Source: Cryobacterium sp. (GTDB taxonomy: Bacteria > Actinomycetota > Actinomycetes > Actinomycetales > Microbacteriaceae). Taken from it: DNA of 44,823 nt. Under the pieces are notes generated by a model. That model was not told where the DNA came from, ran no database searches, and saw only the letters and a program-made list of their open reading frames with translations. The stretch covers positions 1 through 44,823 of the forward strand of contig JAHBSS010000011.1 in the NCBI GenBank assembly GCA_019639015.1. Reading direction: 5' to 3'. Positions within the stretch are counted from its first letter, which is position 1. The number at the start of each line of letters is the position of its first letter. Positions 1 to 7,190 of this stretch are shown piece by piece. Position numbers and translations under genes: made by a program.

Positions 1-1095
1 TCCACCGCCAAGTTCTCTTAGTCGCTCACGCATGGCCCTTAGCCCGTAGCCTCCAGCGCCGCTTACCCAACTTTGCAGGTCGAAACCGCGCCCGTCATCG
101 ACGATGTCGAGTCGTATTTCATCACCGGCATCCGTCAGGTGCACGACTACGCGCTGCGCTCCGGAATGCAGTCGAACGTTGGACAACGCAGATTGTGCCG
201 TGCGCAACAACGCGACGTCCACCTCCACCGGCAGTTGAGGCAAGGTTTCGTCTGCCTCGAGCGAAGTGAGGATGCCGGAATCTTCAGTCAAACGATCAAG
301 CATTCGACGCAAAGATATGACGAGCGTTCCCTCCTGAAGTTGTGCAGGCGTGAGCGCTTCGACAATGCGCCTAACTTCGACCAGACCGGTTTCTGCAACC
401 GTTGCTACCCTGCCCAAGACAGCCGACGGATCCTTAGGTTCGGATCGCGCCAAAAGCACGATCGCCGAAAGTGATTGAGCGATGGTGTCGTGGATGTCTC
501 GAGACAATCGGGTGCGTTCTTGCAAAATTCCCGACTCCCGCTGCGAACTGCCCAACTCTTCATGCAGTCTGGCCATGTCATCCTGAGCTTGCAACAAAGA
601 CGCGACCAGACTTTGCCGTTCCCGAGCATCGGCAAGCAGTCTCAAGTATCCGCGAGAAATCCCATACGCAAACAACCCGCCCACAACTGGGCCGACGATG
701 TATGCAGTGTCGACGTGACCTGTTCGGGTGATTGGAATGGCGATAACCACCGCGAGGATGATCGCACTGAAGATCGCTGCCGGTATCGCTTCGAATAACT
801 GCCCTGCCAGCAGCCAAAGCGGAAAGGCGAGCCAAATGAACTCCGGTGCGATGAAGGATGCGACTGCCCATATCACGGCCAAACCCATCAGCCAAAACGC
901 CCCGAGTCTGCGAAGTTGAGTATGCGTGGAAAGTATCGCTCCCGCCAAGTACCAGACTGCGAATGCGCCAGCGGAGATTAGTGCCAAAACTGTCGGTGAG
1001 CTCTTCCAAGCACCAATGACACCGGTAACAAAAAGCGCCGCCGTGATGACATGCAATCCGACACGCATCGTTCGTGTCGTTTCACTCGTAATCAT
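1..1095 (-). CDS. NarL-type sensor histidine kinase (3' end cut by window edge)
   Basis: Membrane sensor kinase of a two-component system that would autophosphorylate and pass the phosphate to a NarL/LuxR-type response regulator. Read in reverse from the ATG at 1095, the frame stays open to the window edge (365 codons). The N-terminal half has several hydrophobic segments. The HisKA_3 dimerisation helix carries the phospho-acceptor His202 in RDIHDTIAQS. The ATPase domain shows an N-box (SNVRLHSGA, near residue 306) and a G1 box DDGRGFD (333-339), followed by GGYGLRAM. A stop codon (TGA) lies four codons upstream of the ATG, so this is the first possible start. The Shine-Dalgarno sequence is weak. 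The partner regulator is expected just left of the window, which I cannot see. The input signal is unknown. Confidence 0.93.
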   Translation of the reverse strand, partial: MITSETTRTMRVGLHVITAALFVTGVIGAWKSSPTVLALISAGAFAVWYLAGAILSTHTQLRRLGAFWLMGLAVIWAVASFIAPEFIWLAFPLWLLAGQLFEAIPAAIFSAIILAVVIAIPITRTGHVDTAYIVGPVVGGLFAYGISRGYLRLLADARERQSLVASLLQAQDDMARLHEELGSSQRESGILQERTRLSRDIHDTIAQSLSAIVLLARSEPKDPSAVLGRVATVAETGLVEVRRIVEALTPAQLQEGTLVISLRRMLDRLTEDSGILTSLEADETLPQLPVEVDVALLRTAQSALSNVRLHSGAQRVVVHLTDAGDEIRLDIVDDGRGFDLQSWVSGAGGYGLRAMRERLRELGGG

Positions 1096-1261
1096 CGGAA
1101 CTCGCTTTCAGCCGTCGCCACCTCCTGACGGTAGCGCCACGCGGGATTGGGTTGCAACCAGATTCGGTCACCGAAAAGGCTGAACCCTAAATCACACTTT
1201 CGGCTGATGTCGGCTCGCGCGGCGATTTTTAGAATCGGGCTATCAGATCAAGGAGTTCTTC

Positions 1262-1702
1262 ATGAAAAAGCTGTTTTACGCTTCGTTTGCATACCTCGTA
1301 CTGGGCTTGGCGGGCGGCCTGTTCTTCCGGGAGTTTACGAAAGCCTTCGACTTTTCGACTACCCAATTCACCCAATTGGCTGTTGTCCACACCCACCTGC
1401 TGGTCCTCGGCTTCACGGTCATGCTGATCGTGCTAGTGCTTGAAAAACTGTTCAGCCTCTCCAATAGTCGACTGTTTGGCTGGTTCTTTTGGGTCTACAA
1501 CGCGGGGTTAGTTCTATCTGCGGGAGTGATGACTTGGCACGGCATCCTTCAAGTGACCGGCGGGGCGATCTCTGCCGGAATGGTTTCAGGAATCGCCGGT
1601 CTCGGCCACATCCTGCTGACAATCGCACTCGTCATGTTGATGTTCGCGCTCGGCTCAAGGCTCCGCGCTTCGGCGCCGAAAGTGGACGGTTCCGGCGCTT
1701 AG
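1262..1702 (+). CDS. DUF2871 family membrane protein
   Basis: Small integral membrane protein of 146 residues with about four hydrophobic helices and a short polar C-terminus. The composition and the HTHLLVLGF and TWHGILQVTGG segments match the DUF2871 family as I know it. No biochemical role is established. The conserved histidines in the helices could suggest haem or metal contact, but that is speculation. The start is well supported: AAGGAG lies six bases before the ATG, and a TAGAAT box lies about 30 bases upstream. It is transcribed away from the histidine kinase and converges on hpt with 27 bases between stops. Confidence 0.85.
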   Translation: MKKLFYASFAYLVLGLAGGLFFREFTKAFDFSTTQFTQLAVVHTHLLVLGFTVMLIVLVLEKLFSLSNSRLFGWFFWVYNAGLVLSAGVMTWHGILQVTGGAISAGMVSGIAGLGHILLTIALVMLMFALGSRLRASAPKVDGSGA

Positions 1703-1729
1703 CGGCAGAAAACGGATGCGCGGCAGCAC

Positions 1730-2281
1730 CTACGCATAAACGTGCGGCGCGAGCACGCCGACTCCGCGCAGGTTGCGGTAGCGCTCTGCGTAGTCGAGGC
1801 CGTAACCGACTACGAACTTGTTGGGGATCTCGAAGCCGACGTAGCGGACGTCGACGGCGACTTTGGCGGCATCCGGTTTGCGAAGTAGTGCGAGAATCTC
1901 GACCGACTTTGCGCCGCGGCTTTGCAGGTTCGCGTGGAGCCAAGAGAGTGTCAAGCCGGAGTCGATGATGTCCTCAACGATTAGCACGCGGCGACCGTTC
2001 AGGTCGGTGTCGAGGTCCTTCAAAATTCGCACGACGCCGGAAGATTGCGTGCCGGACCCGTAGGACGACACTGCCATCCAATCCATTTCGACTGGAATCG
2101 ACAGCTCGCGGGCAAGGTCGCTCATGACCATAACGGCACCTTTTAGCACGCCAACCAAAAGCGGTGGCTCATCGGCGTAGTCGCGTTCGATTTCGCGAGC
2201 GAGTTCGGCAATGCGGTCGTGAATTTGCGGTTCGGTGAGCAAAACCTCTTCGAGGTCGGTGCTGACGTCGTCGAGTTTCAT
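1730..2281 (-). CDS. hpt: Hypoxanthine phosphoribosyltransferase
   Basis: Cytosolic purine-salvage enzyme that converts hypoxanthine or guanine plus PRPP to IMP or GMP. The 183-residue protein has the expected order: VLKGAV (45-50), the YGSGT flexible-loop motif (74-78) and the PRPP-binding loop [11 protein letters not shown] (99-109). I place the start at ATG 2281 because AAGGAG lies nine bases before it, inside the last codons of tilS; an upstream in-frame start at 2299 would overlap tilS. The tilS-hpt pair is a common bacterial arrangement and is probably one transcript. In many actinobacteria ftsH follows hpt. Here a convergent DUF2871 gene follows instead, so the usual cluster is broken. 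Confidence 0.97.
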   Translation of the reverse strand: MKLDDVSTDLEEVLLTEPQIHDRIAELAREIERDYADEPPLLVGVLKGAVMVMSDLARELSIPVEMDWMAVSSYGSGTQSSGVVRILKDLDTDLNGRRVLIVEDIIDSGLTLSWLHANLQSRGAKSVEILALLRKPDAAKVAVDVRYVGFEIPNKFVVGYGLDYAERYRNLRGVGVLAPHVYA

Positions 2282-2285
2282 GCAG

Positions 2286-3311
2286 TTAGGCTCCTTCACT
2301 TCGGGCCGAAAACTCGAGCCTTCCGCCCCGCCTCACCACTCTAATGCCGGGCAAGTCGATCGGTCCTTGACCACGCCAATCTGTCACTAGCTTTGCGACT
2401 TCAAGCGTGTGGGTGCGCGTTAGCGAAACACCGAACTCTGCGCTCACTGCCAAGCGGATGATTCGTTGCCTGAGTGCCGCCGGATTGTTCGCAAGCCCCG
2501 GCACACTGAGCGAAAGTCCGGCCTCAGCGTGCTCCGCCAACTCCTCAACCTGCTCGGCGGCGAAATGATCGAGCGCCGCAGAATCTTCCCGATTGAGTTC
2601 GGCACTTCGAGCTAGAGCCTCGGCAATTCCTGGCCCAAGTTCGGTCTCAAGTAACGGCAACACTCTCTCGCGCACACGCACTCGCGCGAAACTTAGGTCC
2701 GAGTTTTGCGGGTCAAGCCATGGCTCAAGTCCAGAGTCAACGCAAAACTGCCTAGTTGTCGAACGACGGATGCCAAGCAGCGGCCGCAAATACCTCACGC
2801 CAGATTCGACCGCCTCGCTCACCGGAACCATCCCGCCGAGGCTCGCACCTCCGCTACCTCGCGCGAGCCCAAGCAACACGGTCTCGGCTTGATCGTCAAG
2901 CGTGTGCCCTAGCAAAATCGCTCCTGCGCCGAGTTCTGCCGCGGCCGCTTCTAGCGCTTCGTACCTAGCGGTTCGCGCGGCAGCTTCTGGGCCACCTTCA
3001 ACTCCTACCTGTACTCGGCGGACTAACACCGGATCCAACCCCAACTTTTCTGCGTGCATAGCTGCCGCAAGTGCAACCTCGGCTGAACCCTCCTGCAGAC
3101 CGTGATCGACGACGACGGCTCCGGCACGGATTCCGGCACGCTTAGCTTCAAACCCGGTAGCTGCCGCGAGCGCGAGAGAATCTGGGCCGCCACTCAAGGC
3201 AACTAGAACTAGCGAGCCGGGTTCGACATCCGCCCTCGAATCAAGCAGCGCATCGCGCACCGCCCGACGCACATCCGCGATCGCGGGCGTTAGTCGCGGA
3301 CGGCTAGGCAT
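2286..3311 (-). CDS. tilS: tRNA(Ile)-lysidine synthase TilS
   Basis: ATP-dependent enzyme that changes C34 of tRNA-Ile(CAU) to lysidine, which switches the codon from AUG to AUA. The PP-loop ATP pyrophosphatase motif SGGPDS lies at residues 40-45, followed by VVDHGLQ and [15 protein letters not shown], typical of TilS. The 341-residue length fits the shorter actinobacterial form. An upstream start at 3368 is possible, but AGGAG sits about seven bases before ATG 3311, where the protein family normally begins. The gene is divergent from ppa and its 3' end holds the ribosome-binding site of hpt, five bases before that start, so the two are probably cotranscribed. Confidence 0.96.
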   Translation of the reverse strand: MPSRPRLTPAIADVRRAVRDALLDSRADVEPGSLVLVALSGGPDSLALAAATGFEAKRAGIRAGAVVVDHGLQEGSAEVALAAAMHAEKLGLDPVLVRRVQVGVEGGPEAAARTARYEALEAAAAELGAGAILLGHTLDDQAETVLLGLARGSGGASLGGMVPVSEAVESGVRYLRPLLGIRRSTTRQFCVDSGLEPWLDPQNSDLSFARVRVRERVLPLLETELGPGIAEALARSAELNREDSAALDHFAAEQVEELAEHAEAGLSLSVPGLANNPAALRQRIIRLAVSAEFGVSLTRTHTLEVAKLVTDWRGQGPIDLPGIRVVRRGGRLEFSARSEGA

Positions 3312-3415
3312 CTCAAACTCCTGAATGATGAAAGTGTGAGGACGATGATTCACGTCGAGGCCAACCACACCCTCATCCAGTAACGTTATTCCAGCAAAGT
3401 GCTTTGGAGGAAAAA

Positions 3416-3907
3416 ATGGGTAGCTATGACGCCGTAATCGAGATCCCGCGCGGCAGCCGCAACAAGTTCGAGGTCGACCACGAGACCGGCAGGGTGACCC
3501 TTGACCGCGTGCTCTACACCGCGTTCGGATACCCGACCGACTACGGTTTCTTCGACAAATCCCTCGGACTCGACGGCGACCCGCTGGACGTGCTACTGCT
3601 CAGCGAGTACCCGCTCTACCCGGGAGTTGGCGCGCTAGTTCGCCCGGTCGGCGTGTTCAACATGACGGATGACGCCGGCCCAGACGCAAAAATCATCGCC
3701 GTGCTCGCGAAAGACCCGCGCTGGAACCACATTCAGGATGTCGCCGACATCGACGAGTTCAAGCGCAAAGAAATCGAGCACTTCTTCGAGCACTACAAGG
3801 ACCTAGAGCCAGGCAAGTGGGTCAAGACCGCTGGCTGGGGTAACGCGGCCGAAGCCGAAAAACTCGTCACGGAAGCGATCGAGCGGTTCAAGCCCAACGG
3901 TCACTAA
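3416..3907 (+). CDS. ppa: Inorganic pyrophosphatase
   Basis: Soluble family I pyrophosphatase that hydrolyses PPi to two phosphates and drives biosynthetic reactions. The 163-residue length is typical of the bacterial hexameric enzyme. The metal-binding signature DGDPLDVLLL runs from residue 53, and the N-terminal EIPRGSRNKFEVD and YPTDYGF segments are characteristic. A TTG 12 bases upstream is in frame, but GGAGG followed by five A residues directly precedes ATG 3416, which decides the start. It is divergent from tilS and ends 19 bases from the convergent M23 peptidase gene. Confidence 0.98.
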   Translation: MGSYDAVIEIPRGSRNKFEVDHETGRVTLDRVLYTAFGYPTDYGFFDKSLGLDGDPLDVLLLSEYPLYPGVGALVRPVGVFNMTDDAGPDAKIIAVLAKDPRWNHIQDVADIDEFKRKEIEHFFEHYKDLEPGKWVKTAGWGNAAEAEKLVTEAIERFKPNGH

Positions 3908-3926
3908 ACGACCGCGTGAAGAACCG

Positions 3927-5138
3927 CTACTGAAGCACGATCCCGCGGGATCTCATGAACGGAACCGGGTCAATTACAGAACCGTTCTGACGCACCTCGA
4001 AGTGCAAGTGGCATCCGGTCGACGCACCGGTTGTGCCCACCTTCGCGATTTGCTGACCGACGACGACCTCTTGGCCAGAGTGCACGAGAATCCCGCCGCT
4101 CACGATGTGGCCGTAACCGGTTGTCACGTTGCCTTCGTGTTCGATTCGGATGTAGTTTCCTAGGTTTCCAAACCAACCCGCGTACACAACTGTTCCGCTG
4201 TGCGCTGCATATATAGGAGCATTGCAACCGGCACCAAGGTCAACTCCGTGGTGGAATGGGGATACGCCACCGACTGGTGGGACGCGAGCGCCGAAACTAC
4301 TGGTAATTCGACCGCTAGCGGGCCGGGCCCAACCTTGCGAACTGATCTCAACAGCGTTCGAGCCGTCACCGTATGTTGCCCGCACACCCTCCACGTACTC
4401 TTCTTCTGTGTGCCGCAAACCGGTTTCTAGTGTCGCCAGTTGAGCCTTGAGTCTCGCGTTATTGTCTTGCTGCTCTTTGAGCGCGGCAGCAGCTTTATCG
4501 GCGGCGGCTTGGGCTACGATTTTCGCTTGCTCCGCGACATCCTTCAGCCGCTCAAGTTCCTGCCGGGCTACGTTGGCCTGATCAGTAAGCGCTTGGGCAG
4601 TCTTCTGGTCACGAATTGCTCTGTCGTAGAGACCTTTTGATTGCTCCGACACTTTGCTCGCCATGCTCAGTTGGGAGAGCATGTTCTTGGCATCCGAACC
4701 ATTGAAAAACAGGTTTGTCGTGAAGTCCCCGCCACCGACACGTGAGAGTCGAGCGGCAAGCTGGCCAGCCCGTTTAAGCGAGTCGTCTGCTTTGGCTTGG
4801 GCGTCATCCGCTTGCGCTTGGTATTTCTGAGTTTTCAAATCTTGCGCATCGAAGGCGTCTTGAGCCTTCTGATAAATGTCACCCGTGCGGATCGCTTCCG
4901 CTTCGGTGTCATTCTTGGCTTTTTCAAGTTGGGCGAGCAAACCTTGCAGCCGAGCAATTTCCGCTTTCTTGGCCGCGACATTGTTTCGGGCGTTGAGCAC
5001 GTCCTGCCAACTCGGATAGTCAGTGGCGGATGCCGGACCCGCTGGCGACAGGCTTAGACCTGTGACGATAAGGAGCATTGCCGAGAACAGGGCGATGATG
5101 CGGGCACGCGAGACAAAACGATTCACCGCGACCCCCAT
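3927..5138 (-). CDS. Secreted M23 (LytM-like) peptidase with coiled-coil domain
   Basis: Exported cell-wall protein of 403 residues. The N-terminus has a positively charged stretch, a hydrophobic core and a PAGPASA-like signal-peptidase site near residue 38. Residues about 45-255 are rich in A, K, Q, E and D with heptad character and should form a long coiled coil, as in EnvC and other murein-hydrolase activators. The C-terminal M23 domain has HHGVDLG (HxxxD zinc motif) and HLHFEV (HxH zinc motif) with the GYGH segment between them. All zinc ligands are present, so it may be an active endopeptidase rather than only an activator. The start is an ATG with GAGG six bases upstream; a GTG four codons later is a possible alternative. 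Confidence 0.93.
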   Translation of the reverse strand: MGVAVNRFVSRARIIALFSAMLLIVTGLSLSPAGPASATDYPSWQDVLNARNNVAAKKAEIARLQGLLAQLEKAKNDTEAEAIRTGDIYQKAQDAFDAQDLKTQKYQAQADDAQAKADDSLKRAGQLAARLSRVGGGDFTTNLFFNGSDAKNMLSQLSMASKVSEQSKGLYDRAIRDQKTAQALTDQANVARQELERLKDVAEQAKIVAQAAADKAAAALKEQQDNNARLKAQLATLETGLRHTEEEYVEGVRATYGDGSNAVEISSQGWARPASGRITSSFGARVPPVGGVSPFHHGVDLGAGCNAPIYAAHSGTVVYAGWFGNLGNYIRIEHEGNVTTGYGHIVSGGILVHSGQEVVVGQQIAKVGTTGASTGCHLHFEVRQNGSVIDPVPFMRSRGIVLQ

Positions 5139-5249
5139 CCTTTGCCTCTAATACTGTCGAAACTGCCGATTTGCTACTGAATGGAAAGTTCACGACAGTC
5201 ACATCTTTAACATCTGTCACAATAACAAGCGATTCTGAAAATGACCAGT

Positions 5250-5273
5250 AACTAAGAACTTAAAGTCTTAGTT
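5250..5273. promoter_or_regulatory. Inverted repeat upstream of the M23 gene
   Basis: AACTAAGA (5250-5257) and TCTTAGTT (5266-5273) are perfect 8-base arms around an 8-base centre. The site lies about 110 bases upstream of the M23 start and about 50 bases before the tRNA promoter. On the minus strand the sequence TGTGAC also occurs twice, 18 bases apart, between this dyad and the M23 gene. It could be an operator for the peptidase gene or a hairpin; no poly-U tract follows. Confidence 0.35.
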
Positions 5274-5323
5274 GAGGGTTTGCGAGTGTTTCGCGCTTCG
5301 GCGTGGCGTTTACAAATCGGGGT

Positions 5324-5352
5324 TTGGCAAAATCGCGTTGTGCCCTTATGCT
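5324..5352 (+). promoter_or_regulatory. Promoter of the tRNA cluster
   Basis: TTGGCA (5324-5329), a 17-base spacer and TATGCT (5347-5352) form a good sigma-70-type promoter. The -10 ends 35 bases before the first tRNA base. It matches the vegetative consensus better than most other promoters in the window, as expected for a stable RNA operon. Confidence 0.65.
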
Positions 5353-5387
5353 TGAACGTCGGTAGCCACAACGGTTGCAGACTTTCC

Positions 5388-5460
5388 GGCCCCATCGTTT
5401 AGAGGCCTAGGACACCGCCCTTTCACGGCGGCGGCACGGGTTCGAATCCCGTTGGGGTCA
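5388..5460 (+). tRNA. tRNA-Glu (anticodon TTC)
   Basis: A 73-base cloverleaf with acceptor GGCCCCA paired to TGGGGTC (one G-T pair), discriminator A, anticodon stem CCGCC/GGCGG and loop CTTTCAC with TTC at 5422-5424. The T loop is TTCGAAT. No encoded CCA: the next bases are CGG. Confidence 0.97.
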
Positions 5461-5479
5461 CGGGATAATTGAATAGTTT

Positions 5480-5553
5480 GGCCCTGTAGCGCAGTTGGTT
5501 AGCGCGTCGCCCTGTCACGGCGAAGGTCGCCGGTTCAAGTCCGGTCAGGGTCG
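5480..5553 (+). tRNA. tRNA-Asp (anticodon GTC)
   Basis: A 74-base cloverleaf with acceptor GGCCCTG paired to CAGGGTC (one G-T pair), discriminator G, anticodon stem TCGCC/GGCGA and loop CTGTCAC with GTC at 5514-5516. The T loop is TTCAAGT. It follows tRNA-Glu by 19 bases and is probably cotranscribed. CCA is not encoded. Confidence 0.97.
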
Positions 5554-5556
5554 CTT

Positions 5557-5585
5557 GGCACAGCCTCTCTCACGGCGGCTGTGCC
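5557..5585 (+). terminator. Hairpin between tRNA-Asp and tRNA-Phe
   Basis: GGCACAGCC (5557-5565) pairs perfectly with GGCTGTGCC (5577-5585) over an 11-base loop, starting three bases after tRNA-Asp. Only a short weak T run follows (TTACT), so it may be a processing or 3'-stability element rather than a strong terminator. Confidence 0.5.
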
Positions 5586-5588
5586 TTA

Positions 5589-5604
5589 CTACCCTTCGGG
5601 GTAG
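5589..5604 (+). other. UUCG-tetraloop hairpin abutting the 5' end of tRNA-Phe
   Basis: CTACCC, the tetraloop TTCG and GGGTAG form a perfect six-pair stem whose last base (5604) directly precedes the first base of tRNA-Phe (5605). In a Glu-Asp-Phe precursor this would place a very stable stem immediately 5' of the RNase P cleavage site. Confidence 0.55.
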
Positions 5605-5677
5605 GGCTCTGTAGCTCAGTTGGTAGAGCGTTCGACTGAAAATCGAAAGGTCAGCGGATCGATGCCGCTCGGAGCCA
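5605..5677 (+). tRNA. tRNA-Phe (anticodon GAA)
   Basis: A 73-base cloverleaf with acceptor GGCTCTG paired to CGGAGCC (one T-G pair), discriminator A, anticodon stem TTCGA/TCGAA and loop CTGAAAA with GAA at 5638-5640. The T stem is AGCGG/CCGCT with loop ATCGATG, so position 54 is A instead of the nearly universal T. CC but not CCA follows in the DNA. Confidence 0.96.
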
Positions 5678-5703
5678 CCTAACTTTCGGATTGATTCATC
5701 AAG

Positions 5704-6510
5704 TTAACCCAAGAGCGACTTCATTTGCTTGGCGATGAACTCGGTCGCTTTACGGGGAGCGAGACGAGAAAGCTTGTCCAGGAAGCTTGCGTCGCCGCCT
5801 ATGACGACGCGGAAGCTCGCTTTCTCGACGCCTTCAATGATTTGACGGCCGGCATCCGCTGGGCTTGTAGTCTTGCGTTGCTTGCCGGATTCCAGCTCCG
5901 CCGCATTTGGGATATCGACACCCGAATTCTTGGTGATGTTCGTGCCAACTCCGCCGGGGAACACAACCGTTACTTGCACACCGGTGCCGCGTGTTTCCGC
6001 ATACAGCGCTTCGGTGAAAAGTTTAACCGCGGCCTTACTCGCGCCATAAGCGGCTTGGCCCGGAACAGGAAGGAACCCACCCATGCTCGAAACATTCAGC
6101 ACAGCCGCCTCTGGTCGCGCCAACAAGTGAGGCAAAAATGCCTTCGTCATGTTTACGACACCCCAGAAATTCACGTTCATGACTTTCTCGATTTCTTCGA
6201 AGCTCAACTCCTGAATCTTGACGAACTTCTGGATGATGCCAGCGATGTTCAGGATGCCGTCAACTTGTCCGTGCGCGGCGATCACTCTCTCGGGAAGCGC
6301 GATCGCATCCTGACGTTTCGTGACGTCGAGCACATGTGTTGTGAGAGCACCTTTTGGAGCTTTTGCAAGCGCAGCGGTCTCCTCTAGGCCTTCTTCTCGC
6401 AAATCAACTGCCGCAACTTTCGCACCGCGCGCGATCAACCCGAGCACGACTTCGCGGCCCATGCCGTTGCCGCCACCGGTGACGACAAACACCTTACCTT
6501 TAACATCCAT
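5704..6510 (-). CDS. SDR family NAD(P)-dependent oxidoreductase
   Basis: Classical short-chain dehydrogenase/reductase of 268 residues. It has the Rossmann glycine motif TGGGNGMG (11-18), NIAG (88-91), catalytic Ser141/142 in VSSMGG, and YGASK with Tyr155 and Lys159. Asp36 after the second strand (VAAVDLRE) favours NAD(H) over NADP(H), by family rule. The substrate cannot be told from sequence. I chose ATG 6510 because AAGGGA lies six bases before it; an ATG five codons upstream lacks a site. It converges on the tRNA cluster and is divergent from the toxin-antitoxin pair, separated by a region rich in inverted repeats. Confidence 0.9.
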   Translation of the reverse strand: MDVKGKVFVVTGGGNGMGREVVLGLIARGAKVAAVDLREEGLEETAALAKAPKGALTTHVLDVTKRQDAIALPERVIAAHGQVDGILNIAGIIQKFVKIQELSFEEIEKVMNVNFWGVVNMTKAFLPHLLARPEAAVLNVSSMGGFLPVPGQAAYGASKAAVKLFTEALYAETRGTGVQVTVVFPGGVGTNITKNSGVDIPNAAELESGKQRKTTSPADAGRQIIEGVEKASFRVVIGGDASFLDKLSRLAPRKATEFIAKQMKSLLG

Positions 6511-6570
6511 TTCTGATCCCTTCATACGAGAGTTGGTCAGCTCTCACATTCAAGTCTGCCTTCTTGAGGC

Positions 6571-6626
6571 GCACGCGTGCCGAGGAAAGCTCGGTGAGAA
6601 ATCCGGCTCAAGGTACAAGAAGTACC
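6571..6626. promoter_or_regulatory. Cluster of three dyads between the SDR gene and the toxin-antitoxin pair
   Basis: Three symmetric sites follow one another: the palindrome GCACGCGTGC (6571-6580), CCGAG-GAAAG-CTCGG (6580-6594), and GGTAC-AAGAA-GTACC (6612-6626). All have perfect arms. They lie in the 168-base divergent intergenic region and could bind a regulator of the SDR gene. No adjacent regulator gene is obvious, apart from the antitoxin. Confidence 0.35.
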
Positions 6627-6650
6627 CCAAATTCTTCCCGCGAACCCGTG

Positions 6651-6670
6651 TGCTATACTTGTATAGGAGG
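6651..6670 (+). promoter_or_regulatory. Extended -10 promoter inside the antitoxin operator, plus RBS
   Basis: TGCTATACT (6651-6659) is an extended -10 element (TGnTATACT). It is embedded in a dyad, CTATAC-TT-GTATAG (6653-6666), with perfect arms. AGGAGG (6665-6670) follows at once. A repressor on the dyad would cover the -10, consistent with autoregulation by the ribbon-helix-helix antitoxin. Transcription should begin near 6666, leaving a leader of only about 13 bases. Confidence 0.7.
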
Positions 6671-6678
6671 TGATTGAA

Positions 6679-6912
6679 GTGGCAACCAAGCAGCTGAATG
6701 TTCGTTTGACTGAAGAATTGGACGAACGTTTGGAGAACCTTGCCCGAAAAACCGGCAGAAGCAAGTCTTTCTACGTAACTGAAGCGATCGAGGAATCTAT
6801 CGAAGACTACGAGGACTACTTTCTTGCAAAGGACGCGATCGAAGAGTTTCGCCAATCAAACGACGAGCCGATCGACGTTGACTCAATCAATATTCACGAG
6901 TTCGAAGAGTGA
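6679..6912 (+). CDS. RelB-type ribbon-helix-helix antitoxin
   Basis: Small acidic protein of 77 residues. The N-terminus (QLNVRLTEELDERLENLARKT) is a ribbon-helix-helix DNA-binding domain that would dimerise on the upstream dyad. The C-terminal part is rich in Asp and Glu and should wrap the toxin. A GTG at 6670 is in frame but overlaps the AGGAGG, so I take GTG 6679, eight bases after that site. The stop overlaps the toxin start by four bases (GTGA), so translation is coupled. Proteolysis of the antitoxin would release the toxin, by analogy with RelBE. Confidence 0.9.
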   Translation: MATKQLNVRLTEELDERLENLARKTGRSKSFYVTEAIEESIEDYEDYFLAKDAIEEFRQSNDEPIDVDSINIHEFEE

Positions 6913-7178
6913 CTTTTCGAGTACTCATTACCCCTGCGGCCGAGCGGCAGCTTCGAAAGCTTGACAAACCCGTCGCAAAACGTCTTCTTATTTTTCTTCG
7001 AGAAGGGCTTGATCGCGAGAACCCGCGGCGACAAGGGAAGCAATTGGTGTGTAGCTCAACTTGGCGATACCGAGTAGGCGACTATCGAATTCTCGCCACG
7101 ATCGAAGATGAAGTGGTGACGGTCACAGTTGTCGATGTGGGCCACCGTCGAGCTATTTATCGTGACTCCGGCAACTGA
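6909..7178 (+). CDS. RelE/ParE-superfamily toxin
   Basis: Protein of 89 residues that matches the RelE fold: an N-terminal helix pair with ITPAAERQLRKLDKPVAKRLL, then the conserved WRYRVGDYRIL strand region and the C-terminal GHRRAIYRD. RelE toxins cut mRNA in the ribosomal A site using basic and tyrosine residues. Here Arg and Tyr are present in those segments, so the toxin looks intact. It starts with GTG overlapping the antitoxin stop. The family closest to this sequence is RelE rather than ParE, judged from the YRVGDYR and HRR..Y motifs, but target specificity is inference. Confidence 0.9.
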   Translation: MTFRVLITPAAERQLRKLDKPVAKRLLIFLREGLDRENPRRQGKQLVCSSTWRYRVGDYRILATIEDEVVTVTVVDVGHRRAIYRDSGN

Positions 7179-7190
7179 AAGAATAGCTAA

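Noticed and set aside
73-474. Forward open frames across 1-1100
   Set aside because: They are shadows of the reverse-strand histidine kinase, whose motifs (His box, N-box, G box) are all intact.
5139-5249. c-di-AMP (ydaO) riboswitch before the M23 gene
   Set aside because: I looked because cell-wall hydrolases often have one, but the region is too short and the expected conserved blocks are not visible.
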